A stretch of DNA of 64,000 bases from Eopsaltria australis (GCA_034509425.1 JAVTVJ010001818.1:1-64000); one strand, 5' to 3'; positions 48,301 through 61,982 are shown, numbered from the stretch's first letter. Notes: generated by a model not told the origin, from the sequence alone. Numbers and translations: made by a program.

Positions 48301-51300
48301 AGTTTCATAGCTTCCCAAATAGAAATATCTGCCTGATTTGATAGCTGCAGTCTCCAAATTATCTCCCCTTTAACTTCAAGGGAAACTGGCCAGGACTGAG
48401 AAACACTGAGGATGCAGTTTGCCAGTGGAATAATAAAAGAAAAACTAAATAGGCTGTTATAAAGTCCTCTGCCTTTTATGAGAATGCTGGCCAAGGAATT
48501 AAAAGCAACAGAGTATAGCCGTTAAAAATTTAGAGAATAACATAATTTGATACAGAATGTGCTTTTAAGTGGGATAAGAGTATTCTATGGAGAGATATCT
48601 TTAGAATCAGTTGTCATGACAGTGAGAGAGCATACTATATCATGATGGGATTGTCTGCAGTGGATATTATTATTATTATTGCTAAGGAATACATCGGCAG
48701 GACAAGGTGTAGGAATGGGTTGTTGGATATTATGCAGTATTACTGCAATACTAGTAGGACTGAGAAAATACACCATCCAGCATGGCATACAAAAAGATCA
48801 CTGAGACAGGGCTAAAAATTTGCGAGATAAGAGCAGAGAGACTGAAAGTTTGCCATACTGAGCTATAAATTTGGTTTAAGTCCTGCATCTTGTATAAAGC
48901 CACTATAATCTGTTTTCCTTCATTAATAAAATGAAAAAAAAAGGCCTGCTTGGGACTTGAAAACCATAAGAAACATGTAACTGTTTTTGTGGTTAATAAA
49001 TATTTGAAATACAGTGAATAAAACAGAACATTCACTGTTCAGTTCAATATTCGAAATGCAAACTGAACCATAGCTTGTACATAAATTTCATACATTGTGT
49101 ACTATAGTAAAGCCTTGACAAAGGGAAGTCTGCAAATGGAGGCAAGGAGGGCTTTAAAACTGCACTTTGTAAAATTTTGAAAAGTTAACTGAAAGAAACC
49201 TATAAGTAAATAAACTTGGTTTGAGGAATTTCCCACCTGTAGTACTGGGAGAGGATTATAAGAACCAGAGTTGGTCCTTATAATCAGATTCTTGCAGAGG
49301 CTATATTGGAGACGTAGGAGCAGGATTCCCTTGAAGAGAGGGGTGGAAAACCAAGCCAAAATCCATTATGGAAATCCTTCTGGAGTGAGGAGATTACCTG
49401 AACATTTTGCACGTAGCACAAAAGGAAGGATACAGGTCTCCCTCCCTGACAGATCCTTAGCACAGAAGTTGTAGAGCCCCTGGATGCTGTAGGAGACTCT
49501 GACTCTCACAGCACCCATCAAGCTCCTTGGAAAGGGGAGAGAAAGGCCTGTGGTGCTTCCCAGGCTGCTCAGTCCTGCTCCTTGCTTGGTAAGGCAGAGA
49601 ACAAAAGTGAGTAAGGCAATGCCTTTGAGCAACTATTTCTGGGAGGTGAGGAATGAGGTCAACTGACTTGTTTGCCAGGCAATGCTACAATTCAGAGCCC
49701 CAGTGCAAGTCTGAGTCAGGATTCTTCAGCTTTAACTCAGCCAACCCATTACAGTGGTTAATTGTTTCCTTACATTTTAACTGTTGTTAAAATGTTTTTT
49801 GTTGTCTTCTATTCATAGGTACACACTGGGCAATGAAGGATTATCTGATGGAAATTACTTTGGGTATCTCCAATACAAGAACCAGAAATTGATATAGGAG
49901 ATGTGTTGATAGTTTGTTTCTCCAGAGGGAATCCTTCACTCACAGATTTAGGGCTGCTTAGTGAAAAATGAAAGTGACGTTTATTTCAAATACTGAGCAA
50001 TAAACCCCATTCTTCCACCAAACCTTTTCCCCTTTCAATATTCTGTAATAAAGTCTGATGTTTCTGCAATTTTGATTATAGAATTTTAACTCTGAGTACT
50101 CAAGTTAAATGTACAGTTACTCCTATATAGTATCAGTAATGCTTGTGGTTGCATGTCACTACACTAAAATATTTCCCTATCTACAAATAAATTATTCTTG
50201 CCCACATTTCCTGACAAACTGAAGGACCCAAGAGAGTGACTTTTTTTTTCATAACATTGCATATATTGTATTACCAAAATATATGTAGTTTAAAATGTCT
50301 TACACCTTATTGTGGATTTCTACCATTTTGAACCCTAATTTTCTTAAAATGATTGTACTTCTATCCATTGGCAAATGGGTAGAATTGTTTCTATTAGCAA
50401 ATGGGAAGATCAGTTTAACATGAACATTAGGCTTTAAATGGGAAATTTAATTGACAGTATGCATTCTGAACATCTAGCTAGTTTTTATAGAGCTTGTACT
50501 TGCATCAAAAATGCTAGTTCCTGAGGAATAAAACAACACAGAAAGAGGATATTTGAGTAGGTAACACCCTGTTGAGGATTAGGCCGCAGGAAAAAACTAA
50601 GTTAAGACAGTTAGACATAAAAGTTTCTGCATTGCTTAAAATAGCCATTTAAAGTGCTGGGGATATTAAATGCTCCTCCTAAGGTACAGGAAGTGGGCAA
50701 AATGTAATTATTCCTGGATCACTTTTCTTCCCTTGCCAAGAAAGGAGATGAATTTCATCTGCAATACCTGAGTCTATGTTTCTGCTTGATTACTAAACCT
50801 ATAAATGAAACTGCAGTACTTTAAAACCATTAAGTAGAATTTAAATGGATCAGGAGAAATAATAACCTCCCTCAATCAGTCTAATTTCAGTTGTTCACAC
50901 ATCACTTAAACCTATATAATGTAACATCTTGTTGATCATTGTCTATCTATTTTTAACATAATTTCAAAGTTTTTATACTCCCTGTGGATACTAAAATGTC
51001 AGCAGAGAATTTAAATAACAAAAGCACTCAACCAAAATGCTAAAATTCCTCTAACCTACCTGTACATCTTGTTATTTAAATTCTCCCACACACTGTTGCT
51101 GTGCATCTTAATTATTTCCCCAGTCCCAAATAAAAAGCTGCAGTTCAGGTACCCTATTATTTTGATTTAACTTATTTATATTCATGTAAGCATGTTTCAA
51201 GAATTCACACACATTATACTATATAAAAATATTTTTTCTATGCAATTCTGAAGTTTTAATAGTCCCTTGAATTTCTTTCGTGCACAACTCAAAGGGTAAG

Positions 51301-54300
51301 TTTTCTTGAAAGCTTTGGACTAAAAACTTTAGCCACTACTTAGTTCACCAAATTTAGATGAAAACTGCATGACTGATTAATTGATACATGCTCATGATTT
51401 CTTGAAACAATAATATTTTGTGCATCCCCATCTGAAAAGTCTAAGTATAGGAAGAAATTACTAATTTTCCACCAACACACTAGGAGCTCCAAGGACTTTT
51501 GCTGAAGTAACATTTTGAGATATGCAGGCAAGAATTATAGAATGAGGAAATAAGAATTACATAAGTAATTTGCTATTTTCGAAACAAAGGCAATCTTTTG
51601 GTGTGTGCTTGGATTTCAGAATGGATGGCCAAGCATACTTGTTACAAATGTTTTGGAAGGCTTAGGCTTATAGCTTAGCTTGTAAGAATCACATGTCAAG
51701 ACTTGTATGAAAAGCTACTTGCTAAGTTTACAGTCAACAGCTGAGGTGACAAAGGTGAGTTATTTCAGATGAGAAATGAGCTATCAAAGAAAATCTTTGC
51801 TCTTCTCCATGTCCTTTTGGCATCCCATAGTGATCTTTTCATGTGGTAAATGAATGATGCCTTCCATTAATCACCATTGATATATCCTGAAAATGTTTTA
51901 ACAGAGCTGAATAACTGTTACTAATAGAAAGCACTGTTAAATGAAGTATCTTCTATAAACTGACCACATCAAATGCAGTGAATACATGGCAGTAGTGGTG
52001 ATTAGTCTTCAAGTCTTTAGTGATGTACGCAAACGTAGAAAGGTCTTCAGGGTCTTGTGCAGCACAGGAAATGTTACGGATTTCATGTTCAGCAATAATA
52101 TTCTGTTAAAAAAAATATTTTCAATCAATTTAAGAATTAAATTTAAAAGAGCCGTAGAAGGTATGGGTTTAGATTCACATTTGTGTTGATCTAATGTACC
52201 GAAGTATTTCAGAAATGTCTTAATAAGAAGAGATTTAGTATACCCCATGTGAGATCTTACACAGGTATTTGGAATTTTGACCCTCTCCAATTGCCATTAT
52301 GTTCTAGAGTCTTCCCTATGAGGCCCCTTGTGCTTTGGAGTTTATTCAGGATCCTTTGACAGAGACATCTTTCCTGGCACACGGGACACAACTTCATAAG
52401 ATGCTGATATAGTGCTTTGAAATTGTATTTATAGATACAGTTTCAAAGCACTATACCAGCATCTTATGAAGTCACTGTGCTTTTGTATAATGATCAAAAT
52501 GGGACACTGTTTCAGTCTACTGAAAGACAGGATCTGGTGAAACTCAGCAAACTCAATAGGCAGGTTTTTGCACACACTATTTGACAAATTCTAGCTATAC
52601 TTCAGGAGAAAAGACCACCAAACATCACTTATAATTGAAACTGTGAGATAGTTAAAGGATTCAAATTACTAAAATGGTAACTACAGGGGGATCTGGCAGC
52701 TCATCTCCACTTACTGACAACAGCATCCTGTAAGAGAGATGTGGGAAAATGAAACAGTTCATGCACTGAGCCACACTACTTGCATCAGCCAATGTAAGCT
52801 ATAGCACACTACTGAGAGAGAGCTGGGGCATGTCTGCCTGATGGAATAAAAAAAAGCTCTCTTAAAGCTTTGGAGAAAAGTATGAATATTCATTACATAA
52901 ACTGCTGATATGTAATTACTGTGTTCAGGCCAAAGGAACCACATAGCCAGAGTAGAAGATACAGCAGAGTGGCTTATGATTAGGCCTTGCTTCAGCAACA
53001 CTTGCGTTTCAAATGGTTTGTTTAAAGAGAAGAATGACTCACTGAATAAGAATTTACTTAAGCGTTAGATTATATGCTTTCTTGAACTGTAGCCCTGCTG
53101 GCTGTAGCTCTGACATTTCCACAAAAGCCCACAGTGACATATCCTGCTGCAGCATGACATCCCTACTGCATCATGGAACAGGTGACACCTGTAGTGTCCC
53201 CGTTCCTCACACAGCCACTGCTTGCTGCTGCCACGGTGGCATCTGCCCAAATTAAACCAATCTCTGAGCATATCTAGTTTTCCCTCACCCCTCTCTTTTC
53301 CTTCTCATGTTGTTTCCTTCACCTTCTTATTTTAATTTTTTTTTTTTTTAAATACATGAAACTAAATTACTTCAAATACTTTGCCATATCTTCTCTCATT
53401 TGCCAAGTGGCAACTTTCCCCCTTGCACATAGGTGCCAAGCTATCAAAAAGAGGTATTAACATATCTCATTGAAGAAATTATTACTTAGGAAAAATCTTA
53501 ATAAAAAGCATACCAAATTTCAAATTATGGAAAAACTGAGATAAGGAAACTTTTACTGAAGAAAAGAAATAATCCTCTTAAATTGTTGCAACATACTTGA
53601 TTATTTCTGTTTAATGCATTATTCATAAAAATGACAAAACCAGTACTTGTGTTTCAATATATGCCAATTTATAATGACATGTCTAATCTCTGCCCAACAA
53701 TTTCTTGCTTTTTATGTTACTTTGAGCATTTTATTTTCTTTGTTCTCAAATTGATAACTTCTACCCTCAATAAAGATTTTGATGAGAATTAGAATTACAC
53801 CAAAACCAGGGATTTAGATGTCCACAGATAGAGCTGTAATACGCTGTCATCGATGTAGTGTTGGCAACATTGTACTTCAGAAAGCAGAAAGAATTCAAGC
53901 TTGGAAGGTCTTAAAATCATACGTGAAGTATTTATGCCAAATCATGAGCCACAATGTAATCACCTGAATTTATGCAGCATATGTGAAAAGAGCTCTGCTA
54001 TGCTGAAACTTTTTCTAGGTGACTTGGGGTTGACACAGGGGTTTGCACTTGACACAAAATTCATGGAGATTTTTTTAATGTTTTAATTTTAAACCAAGTG
54101 AATTTTTACACAGAGTTTGTTTGAAACATACACATCAAGTTTGTTTTGAATAAAGTAAAGTATACCTAAACTAAATCTTCTGGATAGAAATTGGTAGTGA
54201 AATTGAGTTTTTTCCTAGCTGCTGTAGGATATCCTCTGTGATCTCCTTTCAAAATTGAACATTTTTCAGTGCATGTGTTTACTGTGTCCTACTGTCACAT

Positions 54301-56776
54301 TTCAGTAGACCATGGTCTTATTCTGTAGGAAGTAGAAGGCTGTGAACCAGCTTGCTGTTCTGGGTACACTCCTCAGGCACTGACTGATACTGTACAGTTG
54401 TTCTAAAAATTGTCTTTCAGTTTGGCAAGAGAAACCTCCAGTGCCTCTCAAAAAGTGGGGAAGCTGAAAGTCAGTTCTGGTTCTGCCAAGGAAATACCTT
54501 GGAGAGGCCAGGTTTTTGCTAAGCAGCCTTCCTTTTGCTTGCTTACCTCATTGCCAGCCAACCTCCCCTCTGGCAGAAATCACCCAGAAGTTAGGGTGAG
54601 CTGTGAGCCACGAGAAAATTCTGCCAGTCTGCTTTTCCCTAAGCAGCAATTTCTTTCTGGCCTCACTTGCAAAGAAATGCTGTCATGCCAAGGTTTGAGG
54701 TGCCACTGAAATTGCTGCTGTGGAATGAGGTCAGGGCCCCTTTGTCACCTGAAACTTTGCCTGCTATGACTGGGAATACAAATTCTTAGCTTGGTGGCAT
54801 AAAGGAAAAGGATGAACAGCCATGAGAGCTGAGTTTTCAAGCACAGAACTGCTAGCTAGTTCTGTCATTAAAAACTATGCATTTATTGCTAAGTGGTGCC
54901 CAGCGCCGTCAACTATAAGCTCATATGGAAGCAGAACAAGTCTGAATAGGCTCTCACCTTAGTGCTAATCTGTTTTGGGTCTTGAAGGAATTGGGAACAG
55001 CACACTGTGGACAAGGATGGTAACAACGCTTCTGGGAGAGTTGCAGGCTATTACCTGGTTTTTACAGAAGGGAAAGGCAGTGCAGATTTTGAACTGGAGA
55101 GAAAGCAATCTACCACTTGAGGAAAAACATTGGACTGTGGCTTATTTACCTCCATCAAATACATCCGTTGCACTACTAGGTTTCAGTGGGACCCATCTAG
55201 AGTCATCTAATGCAATTTGCCAAAATTCTTTCAGGCTTCCATCCTATATAAAGCTCTATGCACTGTGCAAAGAGACACAAGAAGCTCCTTTGGTTCTCCT
55301 GGGTTTTTTTGGTAAACCTAAGGACACTGCAGTTACATCCTTTATGCTACAGAGGAGATTTAAGAGCTGAAAACAGCATTATCGAAGTTAGAGTTAATAG
55401 CATTACAATGTCCTGATTTATGCCCTACACATCAGAGAACATAAAGAGAATGAGGTTGTAGAAGCTCAGTTTTGAATCAGTGAAAGAAAAAAGGAGTGGA
55501 ATCCCTGGTCCCTTTGCTCTGGCAAATATGCCAGACTTGAAACAACAGTAATTTCACCTCAGTTTTTCTTTTATGCCATCTCCTAGCTCTAAACATAGCT
55601 TCCAAACTCTAGCAGAAGTTCACAAATCTGCTTCCATCCTTCACTTTGAACACAGTTCTAGTTAAAAAAAATGGATTGATTTGGCAAGTTTGATGGATAC
55701 TGGGTTAGATGTACTGTGTGGTCTGAATGTTCAGCAACACAAAGCTGCTACATACATTATTAACCTGGTTAGGTAGCTGGGTTGTCAGATTTATTTTTTA
55801 TATTGCTTAGTCAGTTTTAGTCACCTAACAGAAAAGATAATTTCTTTTCTGTTTATATAAAAGCATCAGGATGGATTGTATTTCCTTGCCATTTTAGACA
55901 TACAAAGAAGAGAAATGAATGCATTGCTTTACTTCTGTTTACAGAGCTTGTACATTTTACTTTGGATAAGCAATAATCCATTGTTCTATCCATCACTGAG
56001 TTCTCTGATCTCTCAATTTCTGCTTTTGTGGCTTTGGTTAGTTGGAATTTTTTAAAGATTTGGAAGTATTTTAAAATGTAAGAAACAAAGCACAGGATCA
56101 TTGCCACACAGGAAGACAAAAAAATATGGAAAAACAACTATTAAGAATCTGCTGCAATTCAGGTAGTTAAATGGCTATCATCAAGAAAACAATTTACAGG
56201 GAGGCTGTGGTATTTTAATGTCTGGAAAGGATATTCAAGGCTTGTGTTTCTTATTCTTAAAATGGCTGGGCCTGGATAAAACTGGATCTTTGTTGAGACT
56301 TTTTTATTTCCCCAAATTATATTGATGAACATATATATATATATACACACATACATTCTGCATATTTAAAGAACAGTATAGAGAATAATATGGTAAAGGA
56401 TTCCACAGAGGCTCCCTGCTGGATGCCTTTTGTGATAAGCCTGCATTTAATAGCAGAACGCTGGACAAACTGTTCTCCAAATAAGCCATTAAAGCTGCTT
56501 CACTTGTCCTCCAGACTGAGTTTCTGGAGAATAGCAATGACATTACATCCATTTTGGGCAAAAGAAGAGAAAAAAAGGAGAGGAAAGCACAAAGTGGAAA
56601 TCTGTCCCCTCTCTGGCCTGGCCTTCATAGGTATTACTATTTCTCCTAGTTGTAAGAAACAAAAGCTAATATTGAGTAATTGCACATACCTTATTTGTGG
56701 CATCAATAAATTTGACTCCCTTGTAAGAGACAGATAGGACAATGGTTGGTACTTTCTTCATCTGTTCCGTAGACTT
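45265..56776 (-). CDS. ANKS1B: ANKS1B (AIDA-1), last four coding exons (PTB domain and C-terminus), 5' part outside window
   Basis: ANKS1B is a postsynaptic-density scaffold with ankyrin repeats, SAM domains and a C-terminal phosphotyrosine-binding (PTB) domain. In transcription order the exons here are 56690-56776, 51965-52102, 46514-46681 and 45265-45375. They read in one phase-0 frame of 168 codons including the stop (87+138+168+111 = 504 nt). The joined reading runs from [13 protein letters not shown] through [12 protein letters not shown] and [20 protein letters not shown] to KYETTIF-stop. All borders are GT-AG. The paralogue ANKS1A is the main alternative; the [12 protein letters not shown] segment, the KYETTIF end and the position next to APAF1 favour ANKS1B. 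Earlier PTB exons, SAM domains and ankyrin repeats must lie to the right; I found none between 56777 and 64000. Confidence 0.93.
45376..46513 (-). other. ANKS1B: ANKS1B last intron
   Basis: 1.1 kb. On + it contains an A-rich (AAAAAAG)n run at 46037-46064. It ends (- strand) in the tandem acceptor AAGCAG. Confidence 0.8.
46037..46064. repeat. A-rich (AAAAAAG)n low-complexity run
   Basis: Poly-A interrupted by G about every seven bases on the + strand. In the ANKS1B transcript it is a C-interrupted poly-U tract in the last intron. Confidence 0.85.
46514..46681 (-). CDS. ANKS1B: ANKS1B exon: end of PTB domain and proline-rich tail
   Basis: 168 nt, 56 codons, phase 0/0. Reads [20 protein letters not shown] (final PTB helix), then [16 protein letters not shown] and [16 protein letters not shown]. 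The acceptor is TTTTATTCCAG at 46682-46683. The donor GTG|GTAAGT is full consensus. The basic, proline-rich tail is a plausible SH3 or nuclear-signal segment (inference). Confidence 0.96.
46682..51964 (-). other. ANKS1B: ANKS1B intron, no embedded gene recognised
   Basis: 5.3 kb of ordinary sequence between two PTB exons. A short ATT run is at about 48667-48679. Frames of up to 134 codons (48090-48494) show no known domain. Confidence 0.75.
51965..52102 (-). CDS. ANKS1B: ANKS1B exon: PTB domain, middle part
   Basis: 138 nt, 46 codons, phase 0/0. Reads [20 protein letters not shown], then [20 protein letters not shown] and FDV. The acceptor is TTTTTTAACAG at 52103-52104. The donor GATGTG|GTCAGT begins at 51964. 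These are central beta-strands of the PTB fold. Confidence 0.95.
52391..52472. repeat. 82-bp near-perfect inverted repeat (MITE-like or miRNA-like hairpin)
   Basis: The left arm 52391-52428 and right arm 52435-52472 are each 38 nt and enclose 6 nt (TTATAG). The arms start ACTTCATAAGATGCTG and end CAGCATCTTATGAAGT. Only two positions fail to pair by Watson-Crick: one A/C (U-G wobble in the - strand transcript) and one T/G (wobble in the + strand transcript). The size and layout resemble palindromic mariner-derived elements such as human MADE1 (about 80 bp). No TA duplication is evident at the ends. Confidence 0.9.
56331..56354. repeat. AT/AC dinucleotide microsatellite
   Basis: (AT)n passing into (AC)n within an ANKS1B intron. 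Confidence 0.85.
56690..56776 (-). CDS. ANKS1B: ANKS1B exon: PTB domain, early part
   Basis: 87 nt, phase 0/0. Reads [20 protein letters not shown] then VKFIDATNK. The acceptor on the - strand is TTGGTTTCAG at 56777-56778; the donor AAG|GTATGT starts at 56689. The exon is too short to show as an open frame of its own. Confidence 0.93.
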
Positions 56777-58476
56777 CTGAAACCAAAACAAAGATATTAT
56801 TAGAGTTATGTTGCATTGCAAGAACAGTGCTCTCTTCTTCTGATTAAATATCCAAGCTAAATAAGTGTTTTGCTTTTTCTTAATCTGGCTGTGCTCTGAG
56901 TTTCTGCTCTCTTGTAGTCAGAAAACTAAAAAAAGCATTAAGTTTGTTGTGAGGATAGTAAAAATCCTCCTTTTTCCTAGCACAATGGCAAGAGAATAAA
57001 GTAACTTTTCCAGGCTTAAAAAGACCAGTCATGCAACCAGTGTTTCCCAAAACATGTGTGTTTAGGACATCTATCTGCTATGCCCCATCCACTGCTGCCT
57101 CCCTTCCCTTCTCCTGCCCTTCCCCTCTGTAAGACTCAACAGCACAGTACTTCTTGTAGTACCACTTCTTTGCTACAATTAGTTGTTATTTAGAAATATT
57201 TTCCTGTTTTTCCCTTCTTTGCAGCTGTATTTGTGACATGAGGGATCCTTGCAGCTCACTAGGCCTGCCAGTCAATCCGTCAGCCCAGCACTGTATCTTG
57301 TCACTCTGACTGTCTGCACTTTGAGTGCAGCTGTTGCACACATGAATTAGCACAGAGGCTTATTCTGCATTCCCTCAGTGCCAGGTTCTCCTACCTACAG
57401 TTCATGACTTCCTGTAAGATTGTTTTTCCTTTTATGCTAGTCTACTTCTGTGTGCCTTCACTGTGATGCACACAGCAAAGATATTTCCTGCTGAGCAGAC
57501 CGGGAAAATATTTGGGGTAGATTTAAGTTCTCTGCAGAAAAAAGTTCTTTAGTTTACAGATTAAATTTACTAGAACATCCCCAGCCCAATCAAACAAACC
57601 CCCAAATGTGGCATAACAGTTTGTAATTGATTTGAATTATCTTTAGGTGGAAGACAATGATGGACTAGACTATTTTATACAAGACTACTATAGATAAATA
57701 GGTAACATTCAGAAAATGCTTATTTATGGGAGTATCTGCAAACAATCACAGAGATCAATCAAATATTTTCTTGAGAGGAAATGAACTGTTGACGATTACA
57801 GGTAAACATGAAGAAACATCAGCACCCAGAAGGAGTGTAAACACACTGAAAAGTGTAGAACTGGCACATAGGAAGATCATTAAAGCAGCTGAACAAAAGT
57901 AGCAGTGGTTGCTTTTATTATTAAAAAAAAACCCAAAGTGGCAGAGATAGAAACTTGAAAACACAAACTGTAACTAAAAAAATAGGTTTGAAAAAATAGG
58001 TGATGCTAACACTAGAGAGTGAAACAAACAGAAGCTTAAAACAAAACAAAAAGACCCCTGTAATCATGTCTCCTTATTGGCTCTTGATCCTCCCAGAATC
58101 AAACAAGACTCCAGCATAAAATTCAAAGCTACAGATCCAGCTACGTTCTACAATTAGTGTCCACACTATGCAGGCTAAAACCTCTAATTAAAGTTTCAAG
58201 GAGAGCCCCACCTGTCTGTGAAATGGAGAGGACTATTGGGTCTATCTGTATCAAATGATGAGAGACTTGAGAAAGCAATCAAGTGTCAATTTATCCCAGA
58301 GAAATCTCCTTTCACACAGAAGGCTCACCACTTTTAAGAAATGAAAACTTAAATGGTAAAACATCCTAAAGAATTTTAACAAAATCTGAAGAAAGACACT
58401 GATCTGACTTGCATACCTCTGAACTGAGTGGAGAAAGAAATGCTATTCCTGCCAAAAGTAGAGCAAGCAGCTACCT

Positions 58477-58496
58477 ATGTGTATGTGTGTGTGTGT
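58477..58496. repeat. TG dinucleotide microsatellite
   Basis: A short (TG)n run with one TA interruption in ANKS1B intronic DNA, followed closely by an ACACACAC run. Confidence 0.85.
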
Positions 58497-61400
58497 CAAT
58501 ATAACACACACATACAGATCTCAAATGAGCCTTTTCATAAAATTCAATTTCAATGCACAGAAAGCATGACAGTGACTGTACACAAGCTGCAGTACATACA
58601 TCTATCAGAATAACAAGCAATAAACTCCTCATATGCTCATACTAGACAAAATAGTCACAAATATGACAATATCATTTTGATCATCTGGCAAGGCAGCAAT
58701 CATCCAACTTTTACCCTTTTATTTTAGTCCGACAGATACACACTAGTACTTTCTTTCCCATTTTGATTATTGTAATTACCTCCTTCCTTGCCTCCTTAAA
58801 TGCAGAATTCCTTTTCTCCAATGTGCTATACAAACATAGGTACTAAGTTCACATATTTTAGTTTTTTGGTATAACTCCCACAGTCTGGTGTTTGCCATAA
58901 AGGTGAAGCATCCTGTTGGGCAGGCCATGCTGTACCAACTACCTCTTTCCTCTAGACCTGTAGTTTGTAATTTAATCATCTGCATCTGCTCCACATTCAC
59001 CTGGGTTTGTCTAGACCAGACCTGACCTCTAGTATTTAATCAGGGTTGTGAACTGCCAGAAGACTGTCTCTGAGTGAAATAGCTCATGAAGATGCTATTA
59101 AATTACAGCTGGCAAATTAGGAAATGAATCAGAGACTGATGGACATATGTAATTTATTAAGCAAAACTGTCTCAGCTGGTAAGGAGCACAGGATGTTCAT
59201 CATCAGCTTGCAAACCATACAAACCCCAGGATTTGTGAAAAGGTGTTTTGGAAGACTGCAGTCTAGTGCAGAATTATGAGCTGTGGTAACAATTCTGCAC
59301 TTGGACTCCCAGTGAAACAAACAGCTCGGCAGTGGAACAACATCCTTTGTTATTACAACAGCGCCATCAAGAAAAACATACAGCTCTATTCCCTGGCTCA
59401 ACTCTTAGTGATACAGTAACTGAAGTCCACCAGATAATTATAATTTCCAAGCAGTTTCCAGACTTCAACAGTTTTGAGTTGTCATGGTGAGCTCACACTA
59501 TTTGCTTGTTGTTCCTTTCTTTTTAATGAAGGAGTTGTCTGCCAGAATGTGTAATGTGCGAATTCAGAGATACAGCATGAACACCTTTTGCTCAGGCACT
59601 GTAGGTGCTTTGGCTCTGAATTCTAGGATGCTGAGATGAAATCCCACACCTTTCTTGGTCAGACATTTCACACCTCTGTGCAAGCCAAGTGGGCATCTTT
59701 GCCCATGTCTGTGCCCAAAATCTGAGAAGAAGGTGGGACACAGGAGTCAGTATTCCCCTTCCTTGGACTTTTCAGGTTCTAGCCACTCTATCAGCTCCAT
59801 GAGGACACAATGAGATTATAAAATATTCTTGTCCATCTGGTGTCTCTATGGGAAGCATATGGACTTGAGCCAAAGTTATAGGAGCCACAGCTGAAGGCTG
59901 GGATTGGATGTCATGTGCATGCTGACATATGGTCAAATGCTCCGAGGCATGCTCATGCCATAGGAGCACGATTAGATTTCATCTCACACAGAAGCAATCA
60001 GAGTGACAGGACACTGTCTTGGGGCAAGTGTTCACTAGCCTGGAACTGGTCATAGTTCCTATGTGAACTTGTGACTGTAACTGGCTCTTAATTTCAATGC
60101 ACTTCTTTAGGAGAATCACCTGAGTGAACAGCAAGCCTATCCCAGGCTCCTTGCCAGTGCCTGTTGCTGATCTGCTGGTCACCTATGGCAGGACAGATGT
60201 GCGTGCCCCATCTCCAAGGGTGCACTGCTCCTCAGCCAGGAATCTCTGTGCTGCACAGTCTGCACCACCAGAGAGACTGAGCTCTGGTCCCACCTCTGAA
60301 ATCCTTGCTGCCAGACAGGTAGGTGACTATGTGAAAGCAGGCCATGTATAATTCAAGAACCATAAAACCGGCTTGTCTGCATACACAGGAAGGTGGAAGG
60401 AAGTGTCACCATCTTAAATCTAATGTGACATATGTGCAGCTTCCCCAGACTTCTCAAAAGAAACAGAGCACCTTTCCCTTCAGAACAAGGAACATCAGCA
60501 GTACCAGTCTTGTCTGCATTTTGATGCAGCTGCTGCAATGAATCTGCTTCACCCCCTCAGCACCCACAATGCAGATCAGCCCAGTGGAAGAAGGTAGAAG
60601 GTACCTTCTGCATAACTGCCTGGTTACTACAGTGACTGCTTTTATAATAAATGTCTGAATTTAAGACTCTTCTGAGTTTGCATCTGAACCCACTGTGCCA
60701 TTATGTAGGACAAAACCCTGCATAGGCTTGGACACTGATACTCCCAGCTCCTCCTTTTGAAATGGGTCATAATGGGATGCAAGAGCAGTGGTGCTAGAGA
60801 GAGCACCACTCTCTGGCAGAGAGAGTGCAATCTTGCTTCTTCTCTTGTTCATGGGTTTTCTTTAGTTTCACTGAAAAAAATCACTCTCATATCCAGAGTC
60901 TAAACTCATTTTCATACTATAGTAGTACTACAAATTGTCTTAAGTAGGTAAACCATTTCCACTTGCATATTGATTTTGAGTTAAAGGCTGTGCAGAACTG
61001 CTAGACATTTATTTAGAACAGAAACTAAAATTCAACTAATTGGAGATCTACCCTGCCAGCATGCCTGACAAATCAAGGTAATTAACAATGGCTTAAGAGA
61101 CAGAGGACTGTTTTTTAAATAAAGTAATATAAACTAGTGGTTTATTTTTAAAAAGCAAAAACAAGACCTGCAGCCCTAAAGGGCCTTTAACCTTTTCAAG
61201 ACAGGACTGTACCTCAATATCTTATTTTGTGCAGAACTGAGAGCACTAATTCAATACCTTTGAATGCTCCTGCAGTGTACAAACCACGCTATCTCTGAGC
61301 ACACACACACAAAGCAGCTGAGTAAGAAATTCAGAAACACACATAGAATGGTGTCCAAGTAAGACGCTCACACATTCCCTTGATATTCTGTAGCACATGG

Positions 61401-61982
61401 TGTAACACAGCCCACTCTGAAAGTCTTCCATCTCATTTTTTTATTTCCTGCCAAGAGGAAATGGGATACACTGGTACTTCTACTTTGCCATCCTGACCAC
61501 TTCAATGTACTTACACATGCATTTATGACTAGATTACTCAGCTTTCAAACAGTGGCCAAAATGAAAACAGGTTCACTATTAGGTTTATATGTAATTATCT
61601 CTGATATAGCAAATATACAGTAAAGAAACATTATTCAACTATGACAAGTCACTAACAACCCCATACATAATAAATTCCAAGTAAAATTTATAAGCCTGTA
61701 AAATCTTAAGTCTTCATCTTGGCTTTCTAATTTTGCAAATGAATCTTTAATCCTATATTGATTTTTAATATCTATATGAACACTGTAGCTGGCAATTCTC
61801 CTATTCAGTTATGTACAGGAATCCACTTCATTATAAGAATCTGGACTTTTTCCCAAACTGGTAGCAACTATTAATTCTAAATGGCATTAGACTGCACGTT
61901 TCAAAACATGTGTTGGTACCACCTGCTACCAAACCTGTAAGTCTGCTATTTATTTAAGGCTTATGAAACATCACTAAACAGT

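Larger units (their letters stand above)
52103..56689 (-). other. ANKS1B: ANKS1B intron with a long foldback
   Basis: A 4.6-kb intron. It contains the 82-bp near-perfect hairpin at 52391-52472 and an (AT)n-(AC)n microsatellite at about 56331-56354. No other coding exon or RNA gene was recognised. Confidence 0.8.

Noticed and set aside
45265..56776. Assignment of the - strand exons to ANKS1A
   Set aside because: Its PTB domain is similar, but the [12 protein letters not shown] and KYETTIF segments and the APAF1 neighbourhood fit ANKS1B better.
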